Shown one piece after another: positions 16,108 to 22,998 of a stretch of DNA of 44,273 nt. The stretch lies in NCBI GenBank assembly GCA_017415945.1, contig JAFQDR010000073.1:1-44273 (forward strand), written 5' to 3'. Below the pieces are notes generated by a model. That model was not told the origin of the DNA. It was given only the letters and a program-made list of their open reading frames with translations, and made no database searches. Position numbers and translations under genes: made by a program. The DNA comes from Oscillospiraceae bacterium (GTDB taxonomy: Bacteria > Bacillota_A > Clostridia > Oscillospirales > Oscillospiraceae). Within the stretch, counting starts at the first letter, position 1, and the number at the start of each line of letters is the position of its first letter.

Positions 16108-16137
16108 CCGAGCTGATTTCAGCTCGGGTTTGTTTTT
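16108..16137 (+). terminator. Terminator after the AT-rich gene pair
   Basis: CCGAGCTGA, TT, TCAGCTCGG, then GTTTGTTTTT. Between here and 16253 nothing else is evident. Confidence 0.8.
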
Positions 16138-16253
16138 GTCTAGCAGATTCAGCAATTTAATACAGCAACGTATCACAGCGGAAACCGTGGGTTTTTGTGC
16201 CAAATAACGAAAATTTGACCACTTTTTTGTGAAACCAAATTTTCCCGCTGTGC

Positions 16254-16282
16254 TTGTGATAAAAACGGCAATATGGTATAAT
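16254..16282 (+). promoter_or_regulatory. Strong promoter of the BaiE-like gene
   Basis: TTGTGA, exactly 17 bases, TATAAT. The 70-base leader ends in a near-perfect ribosome binding site AAGGAGG at 16341, ten bases before the start codon. Confidence 0.75.
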
Positions 16283-16357
16283 ACACGCAGTACGTCGTAA
16301 TAACTGTTCCGACTACGAATCCGAAATCGGAATATTTTATAAGGAGGACAATTACAC

Positions 16358-16906
16358 ATGGAAAACCTGATGAAGAGAATCGAAAAGCTGGAAGCTATTG
16401 CTGAAATCCAGAAGCTGCAGGGCAAGTACTACCGCTGCCTGGACACCAAGGCATGGGACGAAATGGCAGAAGTTTTCGCTCCCGAAATCGACACCGCATT
16501 CTCCGACGGTCGTCTGGTATTCACCCACTATGCAGGTGAAGGCGGTCTGCGTGAATTCTACGAAAGAGAAATGAATTCCACCAACCAGATCTCCCAGCAC
16601 AACGGCCATACCCCCGAAATCGAAGTTGCTGACGACTGCATGACCGCACACGGCAAGTGGTACCTGCACGACTACCTGATCATCGTTCCCTACTCCATGA
16701 ACATCCGCGGCACCGCTATCTATGACATCGACTATGTCAAGATCGACGGCGTTTGGAAGATCTACAAGATCGGCTACAAGCGTATCTACGAAGAAAACTG
16801 GCGTCGTATCAAGGACGGCAAGTACTTCGTCACCGAAAACATGTTCGTTGAAGGCAAGCACAAGGGCATGATCTCCATCGACGGTTCCACCGAAATGAAG
16901 AAGTAA
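16358..16906 (+). CDS. BaiE-like SnoaL-fold dehydratase (bile acid 7-alpha-dehydratase homologue)
   Basis: A 182-residue NTF2-fold enzyme. It aligns along its whole length with my recollection of Clostridium scindens BaiE, which removes the 7-alpha-hydroxyl of oxidised, CoA-linked bile acids. GKYYRCLDTKAWDE matches BaiE GKYFRCLDGKMWDE; QHNGHTPEI matches MHMGHTPEI; GKWYLHD matches GRWYLED; GYKRIYEE matches GYVRIFEE. The four residues implicated in BaiE catalysis (Y30, H83, D106, R146) correspond to Y24, H81, D105 and R142, all conserved. Promoter, ribosome binding site and codon choice (GAA, AAG, CTG, CGT) point to high expression. No other bai gene is in the window, so the substrate could be another steroid or an unrelated compound. 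It is monocistronic with its own terminator. Confidence 0.8.
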   Translation: MENLMKRIEKLEAIAEIQKLQGKYYRCLDTKAWDEMAEVFAPEIDTAFSDGRLVFTHYAGEGGLREFYEREMNSTNQISQHNGHTPEIEVADDCMTAHGKWYLHDYLIIVPYSMNIRGTAIYDIDYVKIDGVWKIYKIGYKRIYEENWRRIKDGKYFVTENMFVEGKHKGMISIDGSTEMKK

Positions 16907-16927
16907 TTCTTTCCTAAAACATCTTAA

Positions 16928-16954
16928 CCCCACTCCGATCGGAGTGGGGTTTTT
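16928..16954 (+). terminator. Terminator of the BaiE-like gene
   Basis: CCCCACTCC-GATC-GGAGTGGGG, a fully self-complementary 22-mer, then TTTTT. Confidence 0.9.
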
Positions 16955-16983
16955 CAGTTCGTACAGACGTTATGCTTGTTGTT

Positions 16984-17072
16984 TCACCGCCCCACGGTAA
17001 CGCTTTTGGGGAGTGCAACATACGTTTTGCACCATTCGTAGGGACGCCCCTTGCGGGTGTCCTTACAGCGTT
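16984..17072. repeat. Dispersed GC-rich repeat (copy 1; compare 19427-19510)
   Basis: Starts ACCGCCCCACGGTA and ends CATTCGTAGGGACGCCCC, then TTGCGGGTGTCC; both ends are shared almost exactly with 19427-19510 while the middle differs. GGACGCCC and GGGTGTCC form a hairpin. Confidence 0.7.
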
Positions 17073-17073
17073 C

Positions 17074-17478
17074 TCAACGATAATACGTATCCATTGCCTT
17101 TTTCGCTGCGCCGCAAAATTCAAAATACAGTGCGTGAATCGAAATGCCGCTAAGCGGGTGCAGCACGCCATCCTTCAGCACGATTTCCACAACCGCCCTG
17201 CGATTTTTTCTGCCATATCGCAGCTCGGCGATCTCATCCCACGCAAACTGCCACAGCACCTGTTCCCCTCTGCTGCATACAATGCCCTGTTCATCCATGC
17301 TTATGTATTCTTTATCCGCAAGAATCCCCATCACCATAGCTGCCCCCATCAGCAGTGCCGCAGCCACTGCAAGGCCTATGCTGCCATGTGCAGCCGGCAA
17401 CACAAAACCAATCACAAGCATCATGCCGCAAAATATATTTCTCTCTATGTAGGAACTTGCGTTTTGTCTAAATTTCAT
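17074..17478 (-). CDS. Membrane protein with PH-like domain, unknown function
   Basis: A 134-residue protein with two membrane helices (about residues 14-32 and 35-52) followed by a soluble strand-rich domain: EYISMDEQGIVCSRGEQVLWQFAWDEIAELRYGRKNRRAVVEIVLKDG. The EI-x2-L-x5-RR pattern is like that of bacterial PH/YdbT-type domains found in small membrane proteins. Start 17478 is an ATG with GGAGAGG eight bases upstream; the GTG nine bases earlier overlaps that site. It has its own promoter and is divergent from the LRR gene. Confidence 0.7.
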   Translation of the reverse strand: MKFRQNASSYIERNIFCGMMLVIGFVLPAAHGSIGLAVAAALLMGAAMVMGILADKEYISMDEQGIVCSRGEQVLWQFAWDEIAELRYGRKNRRAVVEIVLKDGVLHPLSGISIHALYFEFCGAAKKAMDTYYR

Positions 17479-17496
17479 AGGGCTCACCTCTCCTAC

Positions 17497-17525
17497 ATTC
17501 TAACGCATCCTATGGTAAACTGCAA
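17497..17525 (-). promoter_or_regulatory. Promoter of the PH-like membrane protein gene
   Basis: On the minus strand TTGCAG, 17-base spacer, TAGAAT. Confidence 0.65.
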
Positions 17526-17552
17526 GTCCGTACATATCAGCTTATTTCCGTC

Positions 17553-17581
17553 TTGCGCCCGACTCCAATCGGTTGTATACT
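17553..17581 (+). promoter_or_regulatory. Promoter of the LRR protein gene
   Basis: TTGCGC, 17-base spacer, TATACT, about 40 bases before GTG 17623. Confidence 0.65.
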
Positions 17582-17622
17582 GAACCCATACTCCATCATT
17601 AGCGGAAACGGAGGTGTGCCCT

Positions 17623-19038
17623 GTGTCCGCCAACGAAAATCTCCCTGCCGCCCATGAGATCGACGGCAGCACATACATCAAATACCACGGCAGCGAGTCC
17701 CATGTGACCATTCCCGAGGGCATCACCGCCATCGGCGATTCCGCCTTCGCGGGCTGCGGGTTCCTGAGATCCGTCACCATCCCCCATGGGGTCACAGAGC
17801 TGGGCCCCTCCGCCTTTGAGGGCTGCCGCAGACTGGAACGGGTGCATATGCCCGACACAGTCACCGTCATTCGCTTTGCCGCCTTTGAAGGCTGCGCTTC
17901 TCTGACAGGCATCACCATCCCCGAAGGCGTCACTGCCATCGAAAAATGGACCTTTAAGGACTGCGCAAGCCTCACAAGCATGGTACTTCCTCAAACGGTC
18001 ACCGAGCTGTGCAGCTCCGCATTTCGGGACTGCTACGAGCTCAGAGACATTCAGATCCCCGAGGGCGTCACAGCCATCGGCGAAAGCAGCTTCCGCAGCT
18101 GCACCGCTCTTACAAGCATCAGCCTCCCCGACAGCGTGAAGTCTATCGGTAAGCTGGCATTTCGGGACTGCGTTCGTCTGGAAAGCATTTCCCTTCACGA
18201 AAGCACAGCCATAGGCGAGGAAGCCTTCATGGGCTGTCCCAACCTAAGCATCCATAAGCGCTCCGCAGCCCCCAAGAAAGCCCCCGCACCTGCGCCCAAG
18301 CTGCCCAAGCGAAAGGCCGTTTTGGATGATTGGCTCATCATCGACGGTGTGCTCAGCAGCTACAGCGGCACCGCCTCTCACGTAGAGATTCCCTCCACCG
18401 TCACGGAAATCAGCAGCTTTGCCTTTGGCAAGCGTTCGGATATCCTGGGTATCACTGTCCCCCACACGGTCACGGAGATCGGAGAGGGCTGCTTCAAGGG
18501 CTGTGAGAATTTAGCCGAAGCCACTGTAGTGGAAGGCAGCTATGCCCACACCTACTTTGCACAGCTGGGGATCCCCTGTCGTTTTGTGGACGCGGAGCCC
18601 ACGGAAGCCCCCGCCTCCCCCTCCGAGGACAGCATTGAGGAATTGTGGTTGGATGTTGCAGAGACAGAACGGCTCCGCCGTGAAGCGGAAGAAGCGGAAC
18701 GTCGGCAGCGGGAAGCAGAGGAAGCGGAGCGGCTGCGCATAGAGAAGGAAGCCGCCGAAATGCTCCGCCGCACAGAGGAAGCAAAGGCACAGAAAAAGGT
18801 CAAGGAAGCGGAAAAGCCCCCCGAAACGGAGCTCATGCGGCAAAAGCGCAGAGAGACCGCCGCCCTGCGAAAGCGATACGATGCCCTGTACGACGATATC
18901 GCTCGGCAGGACTATATCATTATGACCAACAGCGGTATGTTCGGACAAGCCGCCCGCAACCGCAAGGAAGCGGAAAAACGCCGTGCATCCCTGCAGGCGC
19001 AGATGAACAGAGAGTTCCCCAAGGGAAGACCCAAATAA
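17623..19038 (+). CDS. BspA-type leucine-rich repeat protein with C-terminal coiled coil
   Basis: A 471-residue protein without signal peptide or anchor, so apparently cytosolic, unlike most BspA-type proteins which are secreted. Residues about 12-210 hold about seven LRR_5 repeats of roughly 23 residues (pattern TIPEGVTAIGDSAFAGCxxL). A KAPAPAPKLPKRK linker follows, then two or three more repeats (about 240-310). Residues about 335-420 are a highly charged EAEEAERRQREAEEAE coiled coil, and the end is basic and helical. The likely role is protein-protein binding. The start is GTG 17623 with CGGAGG nine bases upstream; the earlier GTG 17614 touches that site. Confidence 0.85.
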   Translation: MSANENLPAAHEIDGSTYIKYHGSESHVTIPEGITAIGDSAFAGCGFLRSVTIPHGVTELGPSAFEGCRRLERVHMPDTVTVIRFAAFEGCASLTGITIPEGVTAIEKWTFKDCASLTSMVLPQTVTELCSSAFRDCYELRDIQIPEGVTAIGESSFRSCTALTSISLPDSVKSIGKLAFRDCVRLESISLHESTAIGEEAFMGCPNLSIHKRSAAPKKAPAPAPKLPKRKAVLDDWLIIDGVLSSYSGTASHVEIPSTVTEISSFAFGKRSDILGITVPHTVTEIGEGCFKGCENLAEATVVEGSYAHTYFAQLGIPCRFVDAEPTEAPASPSEDSIEELWLDVAETERLRREAEEAERRQREAEEAERLRIEKEAAEMLRRTEEAKAQKKVKEAEKPPETELMRQKRRETAALRKRYDALYDDIARQDYIIMTNSGMFGQAARNRKEAEKRRASLQAQMNREFPKGRPK

Positions 19039-19046
19039 ACAAAACG

Positions 19047-19077
19047 CACCCCTGTCACAAGCAAAGTGGCAGGGGTG
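19047..19077 (+). terminator. Terminator of the LRR gene (first of two near-identical hairpins)
   Basis: CACCCCTGTCAC, AAGCAAA, GTGGCAGGGGTG. The same hairpin recurs at 19305-19335, on the other side of the 225-bp repeat. Confidence 0.7.
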
Positions 19078-19078
19078 T

Positions 19079-19303
19079 GAGACTGTCAAAAAACGCTTCG
19101 CAGAATTTCGTCCATAAGGACGAAACAAAGTCAAATCTGTTTTTCGCGCCGGCATGTACGAAGCGAAAAATACAAATAGGGCTGCAAGTGTGGAATTTGT
19201 TCGCTGAATGCGGACAAATTATGCGCGCCGCAGACCTGCTTGCCCATCGCGGAAGCGGGGGCTTCTCTGTCAAAATGCTCCGTAGGAGTATTTTGACAGA
19301 CTC
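19079..19303. repeat. 225-bp structured repeat, copy A
   Basis: Same length, no indels and about a dozen substitutions relative to 31958-32182. Ends GAGACTGTCAAAA and TTTTGACAGACTC form inverted terminal repeats (12 of 13). It can fold into five successive hairpins: TTTCGTCC/GGACGAAA (19106-19125), TTTTTCGC/GCGAAAAA (19140-19170), AATTTGTTCGC/GCGGACAAATT (19194-19220), GCCCATCGC-GGAA-GCGGGGGC (19242-19262) and CTGTCAAAATGCTCC/GGAGTATTTTGACAG (19267-19299). Substitutions fall mostly in loops. It lies between two copies of a terminator hairpin. No ORF is credible. Confidence 0.8.
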
Positions 19304-19304
19304 G

Positions 19305-19335
19305 CACCCCTGTCACAAGCAAAGTGACAGGGGTG
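19305..19335 (+). terminator. Second copy of the LRR-gene terminator hairpin
   Basis: CACCCCTGTCAC, AAGCAAA, GTGACAGGGGTG, one base different from the hairpin at 19047. Confidence 0.6.
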
Positions 19336-19426
19336 TGCGTTTGTCAAAGAATAGGGATTGTGCGTAAGAGGCCACCCCTTCCCTCGGGGGAAAGTGTAAC
19401 TCGGCCCCACATTGCAAATATTCTTT

Positions 19427-19510
19427 TACCGCCCCACGGTACTGTTTTGCGGTATCCACCCTACGTTGCCGCACCATTCGTAGGGACGCCCCTTGCGGGT
19501 GTCCTCAAAG
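19427..19510. repeat. Dispersed GC-rich repeat (copy 2; compare 16984-17072)
   Basis: Begins ACCGCCCCACGGTACTG and ends with the same TAGGGACGCCCCTTGCGGG block as the copy at 16984. The remaining sequence 19336-19426 and 19511-19597 is non-coding, with a CTCCC/GGAGG-type hairpin near 19520. Confidence 0.65.
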
Positions 19511-19597
19511 CGCTCCCATTCTCACCTCCCTCTAATGAAGGAGGCGTGGACTATGCCGAAGGCAAAAGACGGGGGGAGAGATGTTTGTCTTTCGCCA

Positions 19598-20044
19598 TCA
19601 CAGCTTTTCCAGCAGTGCGGTACAGCCCTCCAGCACATCCCGCCAAGTAGCCTCGAAATTGCCGGTGTACCAAGGATCGGCAACCTCCCCGCCCCGCGGC
19701 ACATGATCCAGCAGCAGGCTGATCTTGCCATCGGGATCCCCGCCGCACATTCGCTTCATATTGCGGCGATTGGCCTCATCCATACCGATGAGCAGGTCAT
19801 ATTTGCCGTAGTCGGCTTTTCGCAGCTGACGGGCACTGTGACCCTCGCAGCGGATCCCATGCTCTGCCAGCTTTCTGCGGGCGGGAGGATACACGGGATT
19901 GCCGATTTCCTCGGTGCTGGTCGCCGCGGAAGCGATCTCGAATTCATGGCTCCGCCCCGCCTTCGCCACCAGATCCTTCATCACATACTCCGCCATGGGA
20001 CTGCGGCAAATATTCCCGTGGCATACGAATAATAATTTTTTCAT
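19598..20044 (-). CDS. Low molecular weight protein-tyrosine phosphatase
   Basis: A 148-residue cytosolic phosphatase of usual family length. The P-loop is CHGNICRS (C8 nucleophile, R14) directly at the N-terminus, and the general acid aspartate is in the C-terminal DPWYTGNF motif. Such enzymes dephosphorylate phosphotyrosine, or phosphoarginine in some Firmicutes. No tyrosine kinase or capsule gene is next to it, so the substrate is open. The start at 20044 has AAGGAG about nine bases upstream. Confidence 0.95.
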   Translation of the reverse strand: MKKLLFVCHGNICRSPMAEYVMKDLVAKAGRSHEFEIASAATSTEEIGNPVYPPARRKLAEHGIRCEGHSARQLRKADYGKYDLLIGMDEANRRNMKRMCGGDPDGKISLLLDHVPRGGEVADPWYTGNFEATWRDVLEGCTALLEKL

Positions 20045-20086
20045 CGTATAGTTTCTCCTTGTTTCAAATATGCTTCTTGCAATTAA

Positions 20087-20092
20087 ATTATA
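20087..20092 (-). promoter_or_regulatory. Extended -10 promoter of the phosphatase gene
   Basis: On the minus strand TATAAT preceded by TGA; no good -35 box. Confidence 0.5.
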
Positions 20093-20174
20093 TCATGCAT
20101 CTAAAACATACGCTTTTAAATTCATTATACAATACATTCTCATATATTGCATGGTATTTTACCCAATTGAATGA

Positions 20175-20180
20175 TATAAT
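20175..20180 (+). promoter_or_regulatory. Extended -10 promoter of the membrane protein/DUF4230 operon
   Basis: TATAAT preceded by TGA, 95 bases before ATG 20275; the -35 region is poor. The long leader 20187-20274 contains the partly symmetrical TATATAGAAGCGTATATC. Confidence 0.5.
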
Positions 20181-20274
20181 CTCCGTAAGTATATAGAAGC
20201 GTATATCTTTCGGCTGTAAGATTCGCGAAATTTGCAAACGCTCTTAGAGACTAAACATTGGAGGGATAATCGAT

Positions 20275-21150
20275 ATGTTATCTACAAAACACGCCAAGCT
20301 TTCAATCAAAATCTTGGCCCTACTGATCTTAGCTGCATTCTCGTTCTTCTTCATGTCCAACTGGATTCCCGAAACCGATTACATTCAGTATTCCATGGAA
20401 CAGGTTGAACAGAACAACAAAACCGTTTTGGCGTTCGAGACCGCAACGCTGTCTGCATCCTTGGCAATTTCTGCGCTGCCAGACGATTTCGGCTCTTCCT
20501 ATGCAGAGGCACTCACTGACTTGAATATCTTCTTTGCGTTGATTCTTGTCATGCTGCTGATCGAAAAGCTGCTGCTTATATTCGGATTCAAATTCGCATT
20601 TTCCATTGCGGTTCCGATCGCCTGTGCATTGTGCATCATTGCCATTCTCACCCGGCGTGAAGCGTTCAGAACACTTGCTGCACGTCTATGCATTCTCGGT
20701 CTGGCAGTTGCATTGGCAGTCCCCTGCAGCACTCTTATTACCGACGTCGTAGCTGCTGACCTCAATACATACGTTGAAGAAACAATTGCGGAGACCGATG
20801 ACGGTGCGGAAAAATTAAATCTGGCAATGGTCAGTGATGAAAGCGATCAAACGATTTTCGACAAACTGTCCGGCCTTTTCTCTACCGCAATTCAGGGCGT
20901 CACAGACCTCATGCAGTATTTCCGGAACATGATCACCAAGTGCATGTATGCAATTGCAATCATGCTTCTGAAAACGATCGTAATGCCCATCGTGACCTTC
21001 GTATTCCTCAGATGGGTATTGAATGAAACCTTCCATATTATGGTGCCCGCACAGCAGGTAAAGGTCATTCGAGAAAGAATCAGAGGCAATAACGATGACA
21101 GTGACGCGCTGTTGGAAGAAGCGGAAGAGCTTCTTATGATAGGAGATTGA
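20275..21150 (+). CDS. Integral membrane protein, partner of DUF4230 protein
   Basis: A 291-residue protein I do not recognise. One N-terminal membrane helix (about residues 10-28) is followed by an extracytoplasmic loop of about 50 residues, then three closely spaced helices (about 82-155), a second acidic loop (YVEETIAETDDGAEKLNLAM), a long amphipathic helix, another membrane helix near 230-250 and an acidic cytosolic tail (NNDDSDALLEEAEELL). The next gene starts four bases after its stop, so the two products probably act together. Codon use is nearer to the AT-rich genes than to the GC-rich neighbours. Confidence 0.7.
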   Translation: MLSTKHAKLSIKILALLILAAFSFFFMSNWIPETDYIQYSMEQVEQNNKTVLAFETATLSASLAISALPDDFGSSYAEALTDLNIFFALILVMLLIEKLLLIFGFKFAFSIAVPIACALCIIAILTRREAFRTLAARLCILGLAVALAVPCSTLITDVVAADLNTYVEETIAETDDGAEKLNLAMVSDESDQTIFDKLSGLFSTAIQGVTDLMQYFRNMITKCMYAIAIMLLKTIVMPIVTFVFLRWVLNETFHIMVPAQQVKVIRERIRGNNDDSDALLEEAEELLMIGD

Positions 21151-21154
21151 TGCC

Positions 21155-21850
21155 ATGAAAAACAAGAACATTCCGCTGAGCATCGTTGTATGGGCACTCG
21201 TCGCTGTATTGGCACTCGTCATAATTTTTGGCTTTGTATATCGCACAACCCCGGCACAACCGGTAATCGATGACGGTATTGAAGAAATCGATTTAAATAC
21301 AATCTATCTGGAGAACAGCAAGGTGGAGGTCAGTTTTTCCGATGTGCTTTTGTCAGAAGTTGATGAGAACAGAAAACTGATTGTCGGTGAACAGGAAACC
21401 GAAGTCTCCACACAGTTAACCGATTCTCTTATAAAGAAATTGGATTTTGACTTCATGAAAAAGACGCAAACCGTCACTTATAAAGGAAAGGGTTACTTCG
21501 TTGTCGATTTGGACGAGCTGACAAAAGCCGATATTGTACAGGACAAAGAGAAGAAAACCGTAACAATCAAAATCAATCACGCACGTTTGGAAACTGTGAG
21601 CATCGACCCCAATCAGGTGATTATCGATGAAGTCAACAAAAGTCTGCTTGCATTCGGAAAAATAAAGATGACCGTAGAGGATTTCAATTCTGTTGAAACG
21701 GGATTGGTCGAACAGCTCAATCAGGCACTTAATACACCCGATAATGCGCAGATGGCAGATGCTGCGGCACTGAAAGCCGTTAAAAAAATCTACGAGCCCA
21801 TCATCAAAGCAATTGACCACCGATATGATGTACTCGTGGAATTTAAATAA
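21155..21850 (+). CDS. DUF4230 family membrane-anchored protein
   Basis: A 231-residue protein with one N-terminal membrane helix (about residues 6-28) and a large extracytoplasmic domain. The block KKTVTIKINHARLETVSIDPNQ followed by helical NSVETGLVEQLNQAL and KIYEPIIKAI is what I associate with DUF4230, a family of unknown function common in gut Firmicutes and Bacteroidetes. It is the second gene of a two-gene operon with the polytopic protein upstream. A strong terminator follows. Confidence 0.75.
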   Translation: MKNKNIPLSIVVWALVAVLALVIIFGFVYRTTPAQPVIDDGIEEIDLNTIYLENSKVEVSFSDVLLSEVDENRKLIVGEQETEVSTQLTDSLIKKLDFDFMKKTQTVTYKGKGYFVVDLDELTKADIVQDKEKKTVTIKINHARLETVSIDPNQVIIDEVNKSLLAFGKIKMTVEDFNSVETGLVEQLNQALNTPDNAQMADAAALKAVKKIYEPIIKAIDHRYDVLVEFK

Positions 21851-21901
21851 GCCAAGCACTCACACCCTATGTGAAAAGCTTTGCCGACAGTCAAAAAAGG
21901 G

Positions 21902-21932
21902 AAGCCCCTCCGACCATAAGGAGGGGCTTGTC
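21902..21932. terminator. Bidirectional terminator
   Basis: AAGCCCCTCC, eight-base loop, GGAGGGGCTT. On the minus strand it is followed by CCCTTTTTT, so it can also end transcription of the Xre/Spo0A-C operon. Preceded by GCTTTGCCGACAGTC, as at 14762. Confidence 0.7.
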
Positions 21933-22046
21933 ATCTATGCATTTCCCATTCTTTGACACGCTGTAACACCGATGGGAATACTCCCACCGGTGTCTTGCTA
22001 TGTGCGCTTTATTCTGTGTTTTTATATCAATCCCTCTCCGCGGGGG

Positions 22047-22415
22047 TCACGCCGCCGCATTGGAGGATATGTAACTCACCAGAATTCCCAAAAATTCTGT
22101 GGAGGTTGGTTTCTTGGTCAATGGAATGTGCGCCATTTCTTCCAGATATGGTCGGTTCGTCTTCCATGCTACATCCGCCACCGTGCGGATATTCCGTTCC
22201 ACGCAGATCCACGTGGTATCAAATCTCTTTGCCACATCGGGGTACAGCCATTTGGTGACCATCAAGAGTCTTTCCGGCTGCTTTGCCGCAATTGAAATGG
22301 CATAAGAGGCATAAAAAAAGCCTCTGTACTTTGCAGTAATCCCGAGGCGAAGCAATGTATTATAAATTTCAGCCGTTTCCTTTTCCACGATCCTACACAC
22401 CCGCTTATCCCTCAT
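22047..22415 (-). CDS. Stand-alone Spo0A C-terminal-like DNA-binding protein
   Basis: A 122-residue protein that is only the effector domain of Spo0A, without a receiver. LLRLGITAKYRGFFYASYAI matches the start of the Spo0A sigma-interaction/helix region, LYPDVAKRFDTTWICVERNIR the recognition helix that reads the 0A box, and TSTEFLGILVSYI the final helix. It should bind DNA without phosphorylation control, perhaps at Spo0A-type sites. Its start overlaps the end of the upstream Xre gene by 11 bases (ATGAGGGATAA) and lacks a clear ribosome binding site, so it is translationally coupled to it. Confidence 0.85.
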   Translation of the reverse strand: MRDKRVCRIVEKETAEIYNTLLRLGITAKYRGFFYASYAISIAAKQPERLLMVTKWLYPDVAKRFDTTWICVERNIRTVADVAWKTNRPYLEEMAHIPLTKKPTSTEFLGILVSYISSNAAA

Positions 22416-22749
22416 ACGTTTTCACAAGTCGTACCAACTCGCATATATGATACCACACCGCCTGCTGCCGCTCCTCGGTCATTTCCGAGTACCAGGCAAA
22501 TTCCTGCATCAGCTGTCGTATCCGCTTGTGTACCTCCGGACTTTGCCGACACAGCACCAGCTCGTCCAGTGAAATGTCCATGGCATCCGCCAGATGCAGC
22601 AGCGTTTCCAATGTGGTATTCCCGCTGTACAGCATGGTCTGCAAGGTGGATGTGGGCACACCCAGCTCTGCGGAAAACTCCGCCTGAGTGCAGCCTCTCA
22701 TTTTCTGGTAGGCTCTGAGGTTTTCAGCCAAATGATTTTCTCTTTTCAT
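22405..22749 (-). CDS. Xre-family helix-turn-helix regulator
   Basis: A 114-residue regulator. The N-terminal Cro/CI-type HTH spans about residues 8-62 (LRAYQKMRGCTQAEFSAELGVPTSTLQTML, then LLHLADAMDISLDELV). The C-terminal 50 residues are helical and may mediate dimerisation. Start 22749 is taken over the longer frame because it is preceded by GGGAGAGGG at about six bases. Two tandem palindromes lie upstream at 22802-22835, where an autoregulator would bind. It is the first gene of an operon with the Spo0A-C protein, with an 11-base overlap. Confidence 0.9.
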   Translation of the reverse strand: MKRENHLAENLRAYQKMRGCTQAEFSAELGVPTSTLQTMLYSGNTTLETLLHLADAMDISLDELVLCRQSPEVHKRIRQLMQEFAWYSEMTEERQQAVWYHICELVRLVKTYEG

Positions 22750-22801
22750 AAATACCCTCTCCCTTCTTCTACAGAATAACAGAAAATTCGACATTGCACA
22801 C

Positions 22802-22835
22802 ACCGACATTTCGGTTTTCCCACCGATGTTTCGGT
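22802..22835 (-). promoter_or_regulatory. Tandem palindromic operators upstream of the Xre/Spo0A-C operon
   Basis: ACCGACATTTCGGT (22802-22815) and ACCGATGTTTCGGT (22822-22835): each is ACCGA-N4-TCGGT, with centres 20 bp apart, about two helical turns. An extended -10 (TGTTATTCT on the minus strand, near 22775) lies just downstream, which puts the operators over the -35 region, suited to repression. Confidence 0.7.
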
Positions 22836-22897
22836 GAGGCGAATCTCCGTTATTCCTTCCTCTGTCACATATAGATTTTTATTTTTGACAGACTGCA

Positions 22898-22927
22898 CCA
22901 CGGGGCATTTATGAGGATGCCCCGTGG
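22898..22927 (-). terminator. Hairpin separating the secreted-protein gene from the Xre promoter
   Basis: CCACGGGGCAT, eight-base loop, ATGCCCCGTGG: an 11-bp perfect stem. There is no immediate U tract in the minus direction, so termination is likely but not certain. Confidence 0.55.
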
Positions 22928-22998
22928 TTGGGATGGCTATTTCATCAATTGGTTTGTTTCTTATGTTTTATATCAGTTTGAATTGAATGTTGAATTGA

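Noticed and set aside
22027..22212. A small minus-strand frame inside the Spo0A-C gene.
   Set aside because: It overlaps the well-supported Spo0A-C reading frame in another phase and has no start signal.
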